A stretch of 64,000 bases of DNA from CAZJQD01 sp964548165 [NCBI: uncultured bacterium] (GTDB lineage: Bacteria; UBA8481): assembly GCA_964548165.1 (NCBI GenBank), contig CAZJQD010000019.1, positions 6,328 through 70,327 on the forward strand, written 5' to 3'. The notes beneath the pieces were generated by a model that was given only the letters and a program-made list of their open reading frames with translations, had not been told where the DNA came from and did not search any database. The position numbers and the translations under genes are program-made. This document shows positions 55,600 through 64,000 of the stretch, in pieces (position 1 is the stretch's first letter; each line of letters starts with the position of its first letter).

Positions 55600-57012
55600 T
55601 CAGCGCGCGGTGAGCGATTCGGAGGCGCTGAGCACGTTGAGCGCCTTCTGGAGCTGGGGATCGAGATGCGGCACGAGATAGAGCCGGCCGTCATTGCGCC
55701 GCGCCAGCTCGATGACGAGACGCCGCTCCAGGGTCGCCCGCGAGACCGTGATGCCGGCCGCCTCGACCAGTTCCATCAGCCGGTCGACGTCCGCGGGAGT
55801 GTACGTCCGTCGGCTCCGCGCGAAATCGCGGAGCACGTCGGTATCCCTCAGCGCCAGGAGCGCCTGCTGATCGGAGTCGGAGATCGGCAGAGCCTCGACG
55901 ATCAGGCCCGTCTCCGGCGTGATCCCGATCTTGTGGATGGAACGCCCCGACGGCGTGAAATAGCGGGCCGTCGTGAGCGCGATCTTGGAGCCGTCCGGGA
56001 GATTCTCGACGGTCTGGACCGACCCCTTGCCATACGTGCGCGTGCCCACCAGGACGCCGCGGCCATGATCGCTCATCGCGCCCGCCACGATCTCGCTGGC
56101 GGATGCCGAGCCGTTGTCCACCAGGACGACCAGCGGGAGCTTTGTATGAAAGCCCGCCGGCGAGGCCCGAAACGACTGGCTCTGCCGAGGATCGCGCGCG
56201 ATCGTGGACACGATCACCCCGCTCTCCAGGAAGCGATTGGAGACGCCGATGGCGGCGGTCAGGACACCGCCGGGATTGCCGCGAAGATCGAGCACGAGGC
56301 CCTTCACGCGGCGCTGCTCGAGGTTCTTGAGCGCGTCGTCGAGCTCCTCGACGGTCCGCTCGCTGAAGTCGGAGATGCGAACATAGCCGTAGCCCTGGAA
56401 CTCCGTGAAGCGCACGGACTGGATGCGGATGACCTCGCGCGTCAGCGTGAACGGGATCGGCTCGGCCACCCCGCGCCGCTCGACGTGGATCAAGACGTCG
56501 GTCCCGACCTGGCCCCGAAGGAGCGCCACGGCATCATCGAGCTCCATGCCCTCCGTGGACTTGCCGTTGATGCGTACGATGGCGTCCCCCGCCTCGACGC
56601 CCGCTCTCCACGCCGGCGATCCCTCCAGGGGCGCGATGCAGGCGACGCGGCCGTTCTCCATCCCGATGTGGATGCCGATGCCGCCGAATTCGCCCTGGGT
56701 GCCCTCGACGAGCTGTCGCGCGTCCTGGACCGGGAGGTAGCGGGTGTGCTGGTCATCGAGCGACGCCAGCATCCCGCGGATGGCCCCGGCGATGAGCGCG
56801 TTGGGATCGAGTTTGGTGGTGTCGACGAAATCCGCCTGCACGATCCGGTAGGCCTCGACGAAGATCGGTATCTCCCGTAGCGCCGCATCGGCCTCGGTGG
56901 CGGCCGCGATGGCCGGCAAGGCCCGCGTATCGGTCAGTTGGAAGCTGATGAGCAGGGCGAGCGCGATGGTCGCTAACAGGAAACCGGGCTGGCGAAGGGG
57001 CGATGAGGTCAT
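55600..57012 (-). CDS. S41-family carboxyl-terminal processing protease
   Basis: The 470-residue protein has an N-terminal membrane segment (about 10-28), a PDZ domain (about 105-190) and an S41 peptidase domain. The catalytic Ser lies in 'VLVDNGSASASEIVAGAM' and the Lys in 'GTRTYGKGSVQTV'. It cleaves proteins at their C-termini in the periplasm. A C-terminal helical extension of about 110 residues follows. ATG 57012 lies nine bases after TAGAAT and lacks a Shine-Dalgarno sequence. Confidence 0.93.
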   Translation of the reverse strand: MTSSPLRQPGFLLATIALALLISFQLTDTRALPAIAAATEADAALREIPIFVEAYRIVQADFVDTTKLDPNALIAGAIRGMLASLDDQHTRYLPVQDARQLVEGTQGEFGGIGIHIGMENGRVACIAPLEGSPAWRAGVEAGDAIVRINGKSTEGMELDDAVALLRGQVGTDVLIHVERRGVAEPIPFTLTREVIRIQSVRFTEFQGYGYVRISDFSERTVEELDDALKNLEQRRVKGLVLDLRGNPGGVLTAAIGVSNRFLESGVIVSTIARDPRQSQSFRASPAGFHTKLPLVVLVDNGSASASEIVAGAMSDHGRGVLVGTRTYGKGSVQTVENLPDGSKIALTTARYFTPSGRSIHKIGITPETGLIVEALPISDSDQQALLALRDTDVLRDFARSRRTYTPADVDRLMELVEAAGITVSRATLERRLVIELARRNDGRLYLVPHLDPQLQKALNVLSASESLTAR

Positions 57013-57091
57013 GATGAGCGTATTCTACCAGCAGTCGGGCGCGGGCCGAAACACCTAATCAGGGAACCGCGGTCCCGGCTGGAGTCTCGAT

Positions 57092-57310
57092 TCAGGTCAT
57101 CTCGTCGCGCTTCTGGCGGATGGCCTCGTGGAGCGACTTCATCTTTCTCACGGCAACCTCGAAGCAGAACTCCAGGTACTGTTCCGGCGTCCGAAAGAGG
57201 CTCCCGCCCCTCGACGCCGCCAGCATCGCGGCCTTGATCTCCTTCTCCGAGAGGATGTTCTTCACGAAGTTGTCGCGTTCCTGCGGCGTGAAGGCCTCGT
57301 AGTCGATCAT
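57092..57310 (-). CDS. Small hypothetical protein downstream of a glyoxalase-II-like gene
   Basis: The 72-residue protein, predicted helical and charged ('ERDNFVKNILSEKEIKAAML', 'VRKMKSLHEAIRQKRDEMT'), belongs to no family I recognise. ATG 57310 overlaps the MBL gene stop (ATGA), so translation is coupled. Downstream, 79 bases separate it from the protease gene on the same strand. Confidence 0.65.
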   Translation of the reverse strand: MIDYEAFTPQERDNFVKNILSEKEIKAAMLAASRGGSLFRTPEQYLEFCFEVAVRKMKSLHEAIRQKRDEMT

Positions 57311-58089
57311 CCGCGAAACCCGTCGCGCAGCACTCTCAGCCGCGCAAAGAGGGCGGTCGGGTCGCCCGACACGGCGCCCGTCTTCGCCGCGAGTATCTCG
57401 CGCAGTCGAGGATCCCTCACGCGCAGAAAGGGATTGGTCCTGCGCTCCAGTCCCAGTTCTCCCGGGACCGTGGGATGGCCTTCGGCCAGCCGAGCGCGGC
57501 AGTTGGCGAACTGCATCATCACCGCCTGGTTCGCGGGTTCGAGTTGAGCCGCGAACCGGAGGTTGCGCTCCGTGTACTCGTGGCCGCAGTAGATGCGCGT
57601 GTGATCGGGGAGGCACAGGATATGACGGTCGATGCCGGTGAAGAGGTCCTCCGCCGTTCCCTCGAAGATGCGTCCCACGCCCGCCAGGAAGAGAACATCG
57701 CCGGTGAACACCGCGTCGTCGACGCTGTAGATGACGTGGTGACGGGTATGCCCGGCAATTTCCACGACCCTGACATCCAGGCCGCCGAACCGGAATCGCT
57801 CCGTGGCATCCGGCACGGGCAGGAAGCGCGCGGCCAGGTCCGGGATCTCCCGCGGTCCTCGGATCGGAACGTCATACTGCCGGGCCAGTTCCCCGGCGCC
57901 CCCGATATGGTCCCCATGCTTGTGGGTCAGCCATATCTCCAACGGGCGCAAACCATGGGCGGCGAGCGCGGCCTGGACCGGCGCCGCGGCGCCGGGATCG
58001 ATGACGGCCACGCCCGGCGTACCCCGCGCATGCAGGAGATAGCAATAGTTGTCCGGGGGAACCCGGACGATGTCGACGGTCGGAAACAT
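57307..58089 (-). CDS. Glyoxalase II-like metallo-beta-lactamase hydrolase
   Basis: The 260-residue protein resembles hydroxyacylglutathione hydrolase, which releases D-lactate from S-lactoylglutathione. The metal motif is 'THKHGDHIGG' (family THHHxDHxGG, so the second His is Lys). Further metal ligands are visible in 'AGHTRHH', 'FTGDVLF' and 'YCGHEYTERNL'. The C-terminal 'NPFLRVRDPRLREIL' is the glyoxalase II tail. A GCS2 ligase in the same window makes a glutathione-type thiol plausible. ATG 58089 is divergent from the aminotransferase gene. Confidence 0.85.
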   Translation of the reverse strand: MFPTVDIVRVPPDNYCYLLHARGTPGVAVIDPGAAAPVQAALAAHGLRPLEIWLTHKHGDHIGGAGELARQYDVPIRGPREIPDLAARFLPVPDATERFRFGGLDVRVVEIAGHTRHHVIYSVDDAVFTGDVLFLAGVGRIFEGTAEDLFTGIDRHILCLPDHTRIYCGHEYTERNLRFAAQLEPANQAVMMQFANCRARLAEGHPTVPGELGLERRTNPFLRVRDPRLREILAAKTGAVSGDPTALFARLRVLRDGFRG

Positions 58090-58188
58090 GAGAGTTTTGG
58101 GGCCGGACCAGGAACCAGGGGATAGACGCGAGTGCCGCAGTCCAACTGGCGTCACTGCGCCGGCCTGTGTCATGATACCGGGGCAACG

Positions 58189-59340
58189 ATGGCGGCGCGA
58201 GACACATTCCTCAGCTTCAACAAGCCTCACCTGGACGAGCAGGAGATCGCGGCCGTCGTCGCGGCCCTTCGTAGCGGCTGGCTCACCACGGGCCCGCGCA
58301 CCGCGGAGTTCCAATCCGCGTTCGCCGCTCATTCCGGCCACGCCCATGCCCTGGGACTCAACTCCTGCACGGCCGCCCTCTTCCTCGCCCTGCGCGTCGC
58401 CGGCATCGGCCCCGGCGACGAGGTCCTCGTCCCCGCGCTCACCTTCGCCGCGACCGCCAACGTGGTCGTCCATTGCGGCGCGCGGCCCGTCTTCGTGGAC
58501 GTCGACGAGCAGGGTGCCCTGGACCCGGCGGCGGCCGAGGCCGCTCTGACCCCGAGGACCAGGGCCATCATTCCCGTGCACCTCTATGGGCTCCCCGCTC
58601 ATCCCGCCGCGTTGCGCGGTCTCGCCGATCGCCATGGGCTGGTCCTCATCGCCGACTGCGCTCACGCGACCGAGACCCGGGTCGGCGACGTCCATGTCGC
58701 CCGGTTCGCCGACCTCGCCGCGTTCTCGTTCTACGCCACCAAGAACCTGACGACGGGCGAAGGAGGCATGCTGACCACGGACCGCGCTGAGTGGCACCAG
58801 CGCGCCGTCACGCTCTCCCTGCACGGCATGTCCCAGGACGCCTTCAAGCGCTACAGCGAATCCGGGTTCCGGCAGTACGACATCCACGAGGCCGGCTATA
58901 AATTCAACATGACCGATATCCAGGCCGCGCTGGGCCTGGAGCAATTCCAACGGCTTTCCGCGCGCCTCGCGAGACGGACCGCCATCTGGCGCCGCTATGA
59001 CGCCGCCCTGGCCGATCTCCCCCTCTCGCTCCCGGCGGACGCGCCCGAGGGAGTCACCCACGCCCGACACATCTATGCGCTACGCCTTCCCGGAGACCGC
59101 GACCGCGATCGGCTCCTCGGCCTCATCCAGGAAGAAAACGTGGGCGTGGCCGTCCACTTCCGCTGCCTGCCCCTGACGAGCTACTACCGGGAGTCCGGGG
59201 GATGGCGGGAAGGGCAGTTTCCGGTCGCCGAGGCCATCAGCCGGAGCACGTTCTCGATACCGATGCATCCCTATCTCACGGACGCCGACGCCGAGAGCGT
59301 GATCGCGGCTCTCCGGAACGCGCTCTCTCGACTGGGGTAA
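58189..59340 (+). CDS. DegT/DnrJ/EryC1/StrS-family aminotransferase
   Basis: The 383-residue PLP enzyme aminates keto sugars for surface glycans or antibiotics. The PLP Lys lies in 'FSFYATKNLTTGEGGML', and 'LGLNSCTAALFLALRVAGIG' and 'LIADCAHATETRVG' are the conserved sugar-aminotransferase segments. ATG 58189 is chosen by alignment; the frame is open to 58132. No other sugar-nucleotide genes lie nearby, so the substrate is unknown. Confidence 0.92.
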   Translation: MAARDTFLSFNKPHLDEQEIAAVVAALRSGWLTTGPRTAEFQSAFAAHSGHAHALGLNSCTAALFLALRVAGIGPGDEVLVPALTFAATANVVVHCGARPVFVDVDEQGALDPAAAEAALTPRTRAIIPVHLYGLPAHPAALRGLADRHGLVLIADCAHATETRVGDVHVARFADLAAFSFYATKNLTTGEGGMLTTDRAEWHQRAVTLSLHGMSQDAFKRYSESGFRQYDIHEAGYKFNMTDIQAALGLEQFQRLSARLARRTAIWRRYDAALADLPLSLPADAPEGVTHARHIYALRLPGDRDRDRLLGLIQEENVGVAVHFRCLPLTSYYRESGGWREGQFPVAEAISRSTFSIPMHPYLTDADAESVIAALRNALSRLG

Positions 59341-59368
59341 TTTTTCCGAAGGAAACACACAGAAAGGG

Positions 59369-59397
59369 TTGACATCGGGCGGACCGGGCCTTAGAGT
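59369..59397 (+). promoter_or_regulatory. Promoter of rplM-rpsI
   Basis: A perfect TTGACA (59369-59374) and TAGAGT (59392-59397) are separated by 17 bases. ATG 59410 follows 12 bases later with no Shine-Dalgarno sequence, so the leader is a few nucleotides at most. Confidence 0.7.
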
Positions 59398-59409
59398 CGC
59401 GCGCCTGTT

Positions 59410-59841
59410 ATGAAGACTACGATTCCCAAGAAAGAGGCCGTCGAACGCCGCTGGGTCCAGATTGACGCCGCCGGCCGTACGCTCGGTCGCGTTGCCACCC
59501 TCGCGGCTTCCGTCCTTTGCGGCAAGAACAAGGCCATCTACACGCCCCACATCGACACGGGTGACTTCGTCATCGTCACCAATGCGTCCGGTGTGCGCCT
59601 GACCGGTAACAAGCTCAAGAGCAAGTTCTACTACCGGGCCTCCACCCAGCCGGGGCACCTGAAGGCGATCTCCTACGAGGATCTCCTCAAGAAGAATCCC
59701 CGCAAGCTCATCGAGATCGCCGTGCGCCGCATGCTCCCGAAGAACCGCCTGGCCCGCCGCCAGTTCACCAAGCTCAAGGTCTACGCCGAAGAGGCACATC
59801 CGCACGCGGCCCAGCAGCCGCGCAAGATCGAGGTCAAGTAA
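59410..59841 (+). CDS. rplM: 50S ribosomal protein L13
   Basis: The 143-residue protein contains the L13 core 'RRWVQIDAAGRTLGRVATLAA', 'KHIDTGDFV'-type strand as 'PHIDTGDFVIVTNAS', and 'VRRMLPKNRLAR'. It is an early-assembly protein of the large subunit. The length is standard. The very short leader and the lack of a Shine-Dalgarno sequence are unusual for a ribosomal protein gene. rpsI starts at the base after its stop. Confidence 0.97.
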   Translation: MKTTIPKKEAVERRWVQIDAAGRTLGRVATLAASVLCGKNKAIYTPHIDTGDFVIVTNASGVRLTGNKLKSKFYYRASTQPGHLKAISYEDLLKKNPRKLIEIAVRRMLPKNRLARRQFTKLKVYAEEAHPHAAQQPRKIEVK

Positions 59842-60252
59842 GTGGTCAAGACATCCACGGCCGTCCGCCGCAACGTTCCCTACACCGGCCGACGCAAGGA
59901 AGCCGTTGCCCGCGTCCTCGTCCTCCAGGGCAAGGGCCTCGTCACGGTCAACAAGCGCACCCTCGACGACTACTTCAACCGTCCCGATCACCGCGCCGAG
60001 GTCATGAAGCCCCTGGAAGTCACGAGCATGAAGGACATCACCGACGTGAAGGTCACCGTCGTCGGCGGCGGCATCACCGGCCAGGCCCAGGCCATCAAAC
60101 TCGGCCTCGCCCGCGCCCTTGCCGTGATGAACGCGGAGTTCAAGCCGCTCCTCAAGCGCGCCGGTCTCCTCTCGCGCGACCCCCGCAAGGTCGAGCGCAA
60201 GAAGTACGGCCAGCCCGGCGCCCGCAAGCGCTTCCAGCACTCCAAGCGCTGA
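59842..60252 (+). CDS. rpsI: 30S ribosomal protein S9
   Basis: The 136-residue protein starts at GTG 59842, directly after the rplM stop. 'YTGRRKEAVARVLVLQGKG' is the conserved N-terminus, and the C-terminal 'RKRFQHSKR' tail reaches the ribosomal P site. The L13-S9 pair is the usual bacterial operon order. Confidence 0.97.
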   Translation: MVKTSTAVRRNVPYTGRRKEAVARVLVLQGKGLVTVNKRTLDDYFNRPDHRAEVMKPLEVTSMKDITDVKVTVVGGGITGQAQAIKLGLARALAVMNAEFKPLLKRAGLLSRDPRKVERKKYGQPGARKRFQHSKR

Positions 60253-60292
60253 CCCAGCCTCCAATTCCCTCGGCCACGACTTCCCACTCGTC

Positions 60293-61315
60293 GTGCACCC
60301 GTCGTCGTCCCGTCGCGTCGTACGGACATCGTGCGCCCGGAGCACGGCTCGCGTGACCGCGCCTCGCGATACGCGCGCGCGCGACCCCCTCTCCCGTGGC
60401 CATGCGCTACGGCTGGCCGGCAAGTTTCCCGCCGCGCTGGTCGCCTACGGCCGCGCCGAGGATCAGGCCGAGACTCCTCTCGAGCTCGCCGACGCCCTGG
60501 TCGGGCAGGCGATGACGCTTCGGGGCATGGCCCTCTACGAGAACGCCATCGTCTTCGCCGACGCCGCGCTCCACCAGTACCGCCAGGCCGGTGACCGCGA
60601 GGGCGAGGCGTTCGCGCTCTACTGCCGAGGAGGCGCACGCCGATTCCTGGGGATCTTCTCCGAGGCGGGAGCCGACCTGGAGCGATCGCTCCTGCTGACC
60701 AAGGACGCCACCGCGAAGCGTTTCACGCTCATGGCTCTCGGGGGCTTGAGGCGCATGCAGGGGCAATTCGGCGAATCCCTGGTCCTCTACGCGAACGCGC
60801 GCCGGATCGCCGTGCGCGCTCGCGATAGTTACGCCACCGCTTACGCCGACTGCGGGATCGGCAACGCCTGGCGCATGAAGCGCGAGTGGGTGAAGGCGCG
60901 GAACCATCTCGAAGCGGCACTGGCGGGCTACCGCGCGATCCGGGACCGCGTCTCGAGCCCCTACACGCGTTTCGCTCTCGCGTTGCTGGAGCTCGCCGAG
61001 CCGTCATCCGGGTCCCCCAGGGCACTCCAGCGCGCGATGCTCCATGTCACGAGGGCCCGAAATGCCTTCACAGCGACCGGGGATCGCCGCGGCATCGTCT
61101 ACGCCGATCTTGCCGATGCCGTCATCGCCCGGACCGCCGGCAGGAACGCCGACGCGCGGCGTCTCGCCTCACGAGCGGTCCGCGCCGCCCAAGCACTGGG
61201 TCTCGCCTACGAAGCCGCGCACGCCGTCTCGCTCCGCGACGGCGCCGCAAAAGCGCGCCCCCTGTATAAAGCTCTTAGCGTTCCTCCCCCAGCCTCTCCC
61301 CTTTTCATCCCCTGA
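60293..61315 (+). CDS. Tetratricopeptide-repeat-like protein
   Basis: The protein (up to 340 residues) is built from helical pairs with TPR spacing, for example 'FPAALVAYGRAEDQAETPLE', 'YENAIVFADAALHQYRQAGD', 'GEAFALYCRGGARRFLGIFS' and 'VKARNHLEAALAGYRAIRD'. TPR proteins are scaffolds for protein contacts; no partner is visible. The start is uncertain: GTG 60293 gives an Arg/Ser-rich extension, and GTG 60353 would skip it. It follows rpsI on the same strand. Confidence 0.65.
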   Translation: MHPSSSRRVVRTSCARSTARVTAPRDTRARDPLSRGHALRLAGKFPAALVAYGRAEDQAETPLELADALVGQAMTLRGMALYENAIVFADAALHQYRQAGDREGEAFALYCRGGARRFLGIFSEAGADLERSLLLTKDATAKRFTLMALGGLRRMQGQFGESLVLYANARRIAVRARDSYATAYADCGIGNAWRMKREWVKARNHLEAALAGYRAIRDRVSSPYTRFALALLELAEPSSGSPRALQRAMLHVTRARNAFTATGDRRGIVYADLADAVIARTAGRNADARRLASRAVRAAQALGLAYEAAHAVSLRDGAAKARPLYKALSVPPPASPLFIP

Positions 61316-61367
61316 TCCCCGGCGACATTCCGCAAGCCTTGTTCCCCCGAAGGAATCATCGGAAGAT

Positions 61368-61484
61368 TCCACAGATTTCGCAGATAGATCCGACATGTCG
61401 CGCCCATTGGCGCTCTCGATGACAGTGCCTTCTACAAGATCCTGATCATCATCTGAATCTGCGGCCATCGGCGAAATCTGTGGA
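61368..61484. repeat. Paired inverted repeat (element A3)
   Basis: The arms 61368-61387 (TCCACAGATTTCGC...) and 61465-61484 are reverse complements at 18 of 20 positions and flank about 77 bp. It lies in the 251-bp gap between the TPR gene and tig, which holds no gene. Confidence 0.65.
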
Positions 61485-61566
61485 TGGATTTCCCGGGTTT
61501 CATGGCACGCGCCGGAGCTTTCCCTTGGAGCTGAACCCGGTTAGAATGCCCGTTCGGAGGAATTTC

Positions 61567-62943
61567 ATGGAACTCGCTAATTTCAAGACTGAACGCAGGC
61601 CCGGCTGTGTCGTGGCGCTCTCGTTCACCGTACCGCCCGAGGAGTCGGCCAACGCCTACAAGAAGACCCTCAAGGCCTATGCGCTCTCGGCGCAACTGCC
61701 CGGCTTTCGCAAGGGCAAGGCTCCCGCGCATCTCGTCGAGCAGAAGTTCCGCGACCGCGTCATTGCCGACGCCGGCGAAGAGCTGATCCGCGCCTCCATC
61801 GGCGCCGCCCTTGCGCACGACGGCCTCAAGAACGAGGACCTCATCGCCTCGCCGCGCATCCTCAAGGCCTCCGAGTTCTCCCCCGACCAGCCGTTCGAGC
61901 TCGAGGTGCGCCTCGACGTCGCTCCCACCCTGACGCCCAAGGATTACAAGGGCCTCAAGCTCGCGCTCAAGCCCGCGCCGGTCACCGATGAGCAGGTCGA
62001 CGCCGAGCTCGCCCGCATCGCCGACTCCCAGGCCACGGTCATCACCGTGGAGCGCGCGGCCGCAAAGGGCGACATCGTGATGATCGACTTCCAGGGTCAC
62101 AAGCCCGACGGTACCGCGATCCCCCACGCCGACGGCGTCCAGCGACCTCTTCACCTCGGCAGCAATCGCTTCATCCCCGGCTTCGAGGACGGGCTCGTGG
62201 GCGCGACGGCGGGCGAGACGCGAACGCTCTCGCTGACCTTCCCCGAGGACTACCCGTCCGAGGATATGCGCGGGCAGAAGGCGGAGTTCAAGGTCACGGT
62301 CACCGCGGTCCGGGAGCGCAAGGTCCCGGCCATCGACGACGACCTCGCCCGCGACGTCAACTACGACAGCCTCGAGGCCCTCAAGAAGGACATCCGCGCT
62401 CATTTCGCGCGCGAGAAGGAAGCGGAGGCCCGGCAGGAACTCGAGGCCGACCTCCTCGACCGCCTCCGCACCGCCAACCCGACCCTCGATCTCCCGGAAG
62501 CCCTCGTCGAGGAGGAGATCGAGCGCCGCAAGCAGACCTTCGAGCGAAGTCTCCAGCAGATGAGGATGACGACCGAGCAGTACCTGGCCGCCGCCAAGAT
62601 GGATGAAGCCGGTCACCGGGCCGAGATGGAGCGGGTGGCCCGGGAGGTCGTTCATTCCGAGTTGATCCTCCGCGCCATCGGCCGCGTCGAGAAGATGTCG
62701 GTCTCCAACGAGGAGCTTTCCACCGCGATCGCGCGCACGGCGATGCACAACGACATGTCCCCGCAGGTACTTGCGGATAGACTTGGGCAGGAAGGCAGGC
62801 TCCCGGACCTGAAATTCGACATCTTGAAGCGGAAGGTCCTACAATTTCTGCTGGAAAACGCCGACATAGACAGGGGCACGGCGCCCGTCGCGGCGGAGAC
62901 GGGTACGGCGGGTGACGCGGAGCGTGCGTCGTCGGCCGGCTGA
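61567..62943 (+). CDS. tig: Trigger factor
   Basis: The 458-residue ribosome-associated chaperone has the ribosome-docking signature '[16 protein letters not shown]' in its N-terminal domain. A central FKBP-type peptidyl-prolyl isomerase domain follows (about 150-245, '[17 protein letters not shown]', '[12 protein letters not shown]'), then a helical C-terminal arm. ATG 61567 has GGAGG (61556-61560) six bases upstream; the open frame further upstream runs through the repeat. The order tig-clpP-clpX is the classical proteostasis operon. Confidence 0.96.
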   Translation: MELANFKTERRPGCVVALSFTVPPEESANAYKKTLKAYALSAQLPGFRKGKAPAHLVEQKFRDRVIADAGEELIRASIGAALAHDGLKNEDLIASPRILKASEFSPDQPFELEVRLDVAPTLTPKDYKGLKLALKPAPVTDEQVDAELARIADSQATVITVERAAAKGDIVMIDFQGHKPDGTAIPHADGVQRPLHLGSNRFIPGFEDGLVGATAGETRTLSLTFPEDYPSEDMRGQKAEFKVTVTAVRERKVPAIDDDLARDVNYDSLEALKKDIRAHFAREKEAEARQELEADLLDRLRTANPTLDLPEALVEEEIERRKQTFERSLQQMRMTTEQYLAAAKMDEAGHRAEMERVAREVVHSELILRAIGRVEKMSVSNEELSTAIARTAMHNDMSPQVLADRLGQEGRLPDLKFDILKRKVLQFLLENADIDRGTAPVAAETGTAGDAERASSAG

Positions 62944-62968
62944 GTCCAGACACCCACACGGAGGCGAT

Positions 62969-63595
62969 ATGCCGCTGATTCCGATGGTCATCGAGCACTC
63001 GGCTCGAGGCGAACGCGCGTACGACATCTTCTCCCGCCTGCTGAAGGATCGCATCATCTTCCTCGGCGAGCCCATTGACGACCACCTGGCGAACCTGGTC
63101 ATCGCCCAGATGCTCTTCCTGGAGTCTGAGGATCCGGACAAGGACATCTACGTCTATGTCAACTCGCCGGGCGGGTCCGTCTCGGCCGGCATCGCCATCT
63201 ACGACACGATGAACTACATCAAGTGCGACGTCTCGACCATCTGCCTCGGCATGGCCGCCTCGATGGGCGCCATCCTCCTGGCCGCCGGCGCGAAGGGCAA
63301 GCGCTACGCGCTCCCCCACTCCCGCATCATGATCCACCAGCCGCTGGGCGGCGCGCAGGGCCAGGCCACGGACATCGCCATCCAGGCCAAGGAGATCCTC
63401 CGCATCAAGGCCGTCCTCAATGACATCCTCGTCCGGCACACGGGCCAGGATCTGGATACAATTGAGAAGGACACGGACCGCGACAAGTTCATGTCTGCCG
63501 AGGAGGGCCTCGCGTACGGCCTGGTCGACGAGGTCATCCACCAGCGCAAGGGCCTGCCCGTCGGCAAAGACGGCAAGTCCGAGAAGGGATCCTGA
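62969..63595 (+). CDS. clpP: ATP-dependent Clp protease proteolytic subunit
   Basis: The 208-residue serine protease forms the tetradecameric barrel that degrades substrates unfolded by ClpX. The catalytic Ser lies in '[16 protein letters not shown]' and His in '[13 protein letters not shown]', with an Asp further on. '[20 protein letters not shown]' is the typical start. ATG 62969 has GGAGGCG directly upstream. The clpX start follows after three bases. Confidence 0.97.
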   Translation: MPLIPMVIEHSARGERAYDIFSRLLKDRIIFLGEPIDDHLANLVIAQMLFLESEDPDKDIYVYVNSPGGSVSAGIAIYDTMNYIKCDVSTICLGMAASMGAILLAAGAKGKRYALPHSRIMIHQPLGGAQGQATDIAIQAKEILRIKAVLNDILVRHTGQDLDTIEKDTDRDKFMSAEEGLAYGLVDEVIHQRKGLPVGKDGKSEKGS

Positions 63596-63598
63596 CGC

Positions 63599-64000
63599 AT
63601 GTTCAAGTTCGGTAACGACAAGGAACGCCTGAACTGCTCCTTCTGCGGCAAGGGGCAGGAAGAGGTCAAGAAGCTCGTCGCGGGTCCCAGCGTCTACATC
63701 TGCGACGAATGCATCGAGCTCTGCACGGAGATCATCCACGAGGAGGCCGAGGAGCAGTCGAAGCAGACGCCCAAGGGCCTCCCCAAGCCCTCCGAGATCA
63801 AGCTCTCGCTCGACGACTACGTCATCGGCCAGGACAACGCCAAGCGCGCCCTCTCGGTCGCCGTCTACAACCACTACAAGCGCGTCCGGACCCCGAAGTC
63901 CGTCGGTTCCGGCGACGTCGAGCTCGAGAAGTCGAACATCCTCCTGGTGGGCCCCACCGGATCCGGCAAGACCCTCCTGGCCCGCACGCTCGCCCGCGTC
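63599..64000 (+). CDS. clpX: ATP-dependent Clp protease ATP-binding subunit ClpX (3' truncated)
   Basis: The visible 134 residues contain the zinc-binding domain with four cysteines (CSFC...CDEC, residues about 12-40), followed by '[20 protein letters not shown]' and the Walker A '[19 protein letters not shown]' at the window edge. ClpX unfolds tagged proteins and feeds them to ClpP. ATG 63599 follows the clpP stop by three bases. Confidence 0.97.
   Translation, partial: MFKFGNDKERLNCSFCGKGQEEVKKLVAGPSVYICDECIELCTEIIHEEAEEQSKQTPKGLPKPSEIKLSLDDYVIGQDNAKRALSVAVYNHYKRVRTPKSVGSGDVELEKSNILLVGPTGSGKTLLARTLARV

Noticed and set aside
58189-59340. Polysaccharide gene cluster around the DegT aminotransferase and the BY-kinase
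   Set aside because: The two genes are about 27 kb apart and neither has sugar-nucleotide or glycosyltransferase neighbours.

Overview
The window is a GC-rich, gene-dense bacterial chromosome segment with a few repeat elements and no plasmid, phage or conjugation genes. Several features indicate a diderm-type cell: a beta-barrel outer-membrane protein ending in Phe, an AsmA/TamB-like protein, lipoproteins, a Wzc/GumC-type tyrosine kinase and type II/IV prepilins. F420 biosynthesis genes (cofG, cofH), a plant-type glutamate-cysteine ligase, pyruvate phosphate dikinase and an unusual ComEC operon add to the picture. The mixture fits an uncultivated lineage of the Planctomycetota/Sumerlaeota/Hydrogenedentota kind, but the window alone does not fix the phylum.

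Layout. 1-4025: end of a PEP/pyruvate-binding protein, a glycoamylase-like lipoprotein behind a LacI-type operator, and a hypothetical gene. 4202-9909: a xanthine-dehydrogenase-type molybdoenzyme operon (FAD subunit, two iron-sulfur subunits, Mo subunit) followed by an 8-oxoguanine-deaminase-like amidohydrolase; together they look like a purine-degradation module. 10006-12433: a glycogen-debranching-enzyme-like protein and a DUF2203-like protein. 12469-16493 (minus): two tandem prepilins and ppdK. 16744-22666 (minus): GCS2 ligase, a two-gene heterodimeric ABC exporter and dapF. 22849-28910: transaldolase, tRNA-Gly, an HU/IHF protein, a YjfB-like peptide, and an operon of cysteine desulfurase, hemA and a CBM48-metallo-beta-lactamase fusion. 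29190-32101: a dNMP-kinase-like protein, a BY-kinase and a small hypothetical. 32205-38775 (minus): the DNA-uptake operon (small membrane protein, comEC, a triple-HhH anchored protein, a stand-alone MBL protein, an HhH lipoprotein), with ndk upstream. 38947-44303: terC-like gene, ftsK, DUF2079 protein. 44338-47837 (minus): cofH, cofG and an F420-dependent oxidoreductase. 48049-52909: FecR-domain protein, barrel protein and AsmA-like protein. 53372-59340: mrp, tsaD, S41 protease, glyoxalase-II-like MBL, DegT aminotransferase. 59410-64000: rplM-rpsI, a TPR protein, tig, clpP and clpX (cut by the window edge).

Three themes recur. Many genes have a -10-like TAnnnT box only 5-12 nt before the start codon and no Shine-Dalgarno sequence, which suggests frequent leaderless transcription. 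Metallo-beta-lactamase folds are recruited repeatedly, most strikingly in the DNA-uptake operon: the MBL domain of ComEC has lost its metal motif while a separate anchored MBL protein keeps it. Non-coding gaps carry paired inverted repeats of at least two families.
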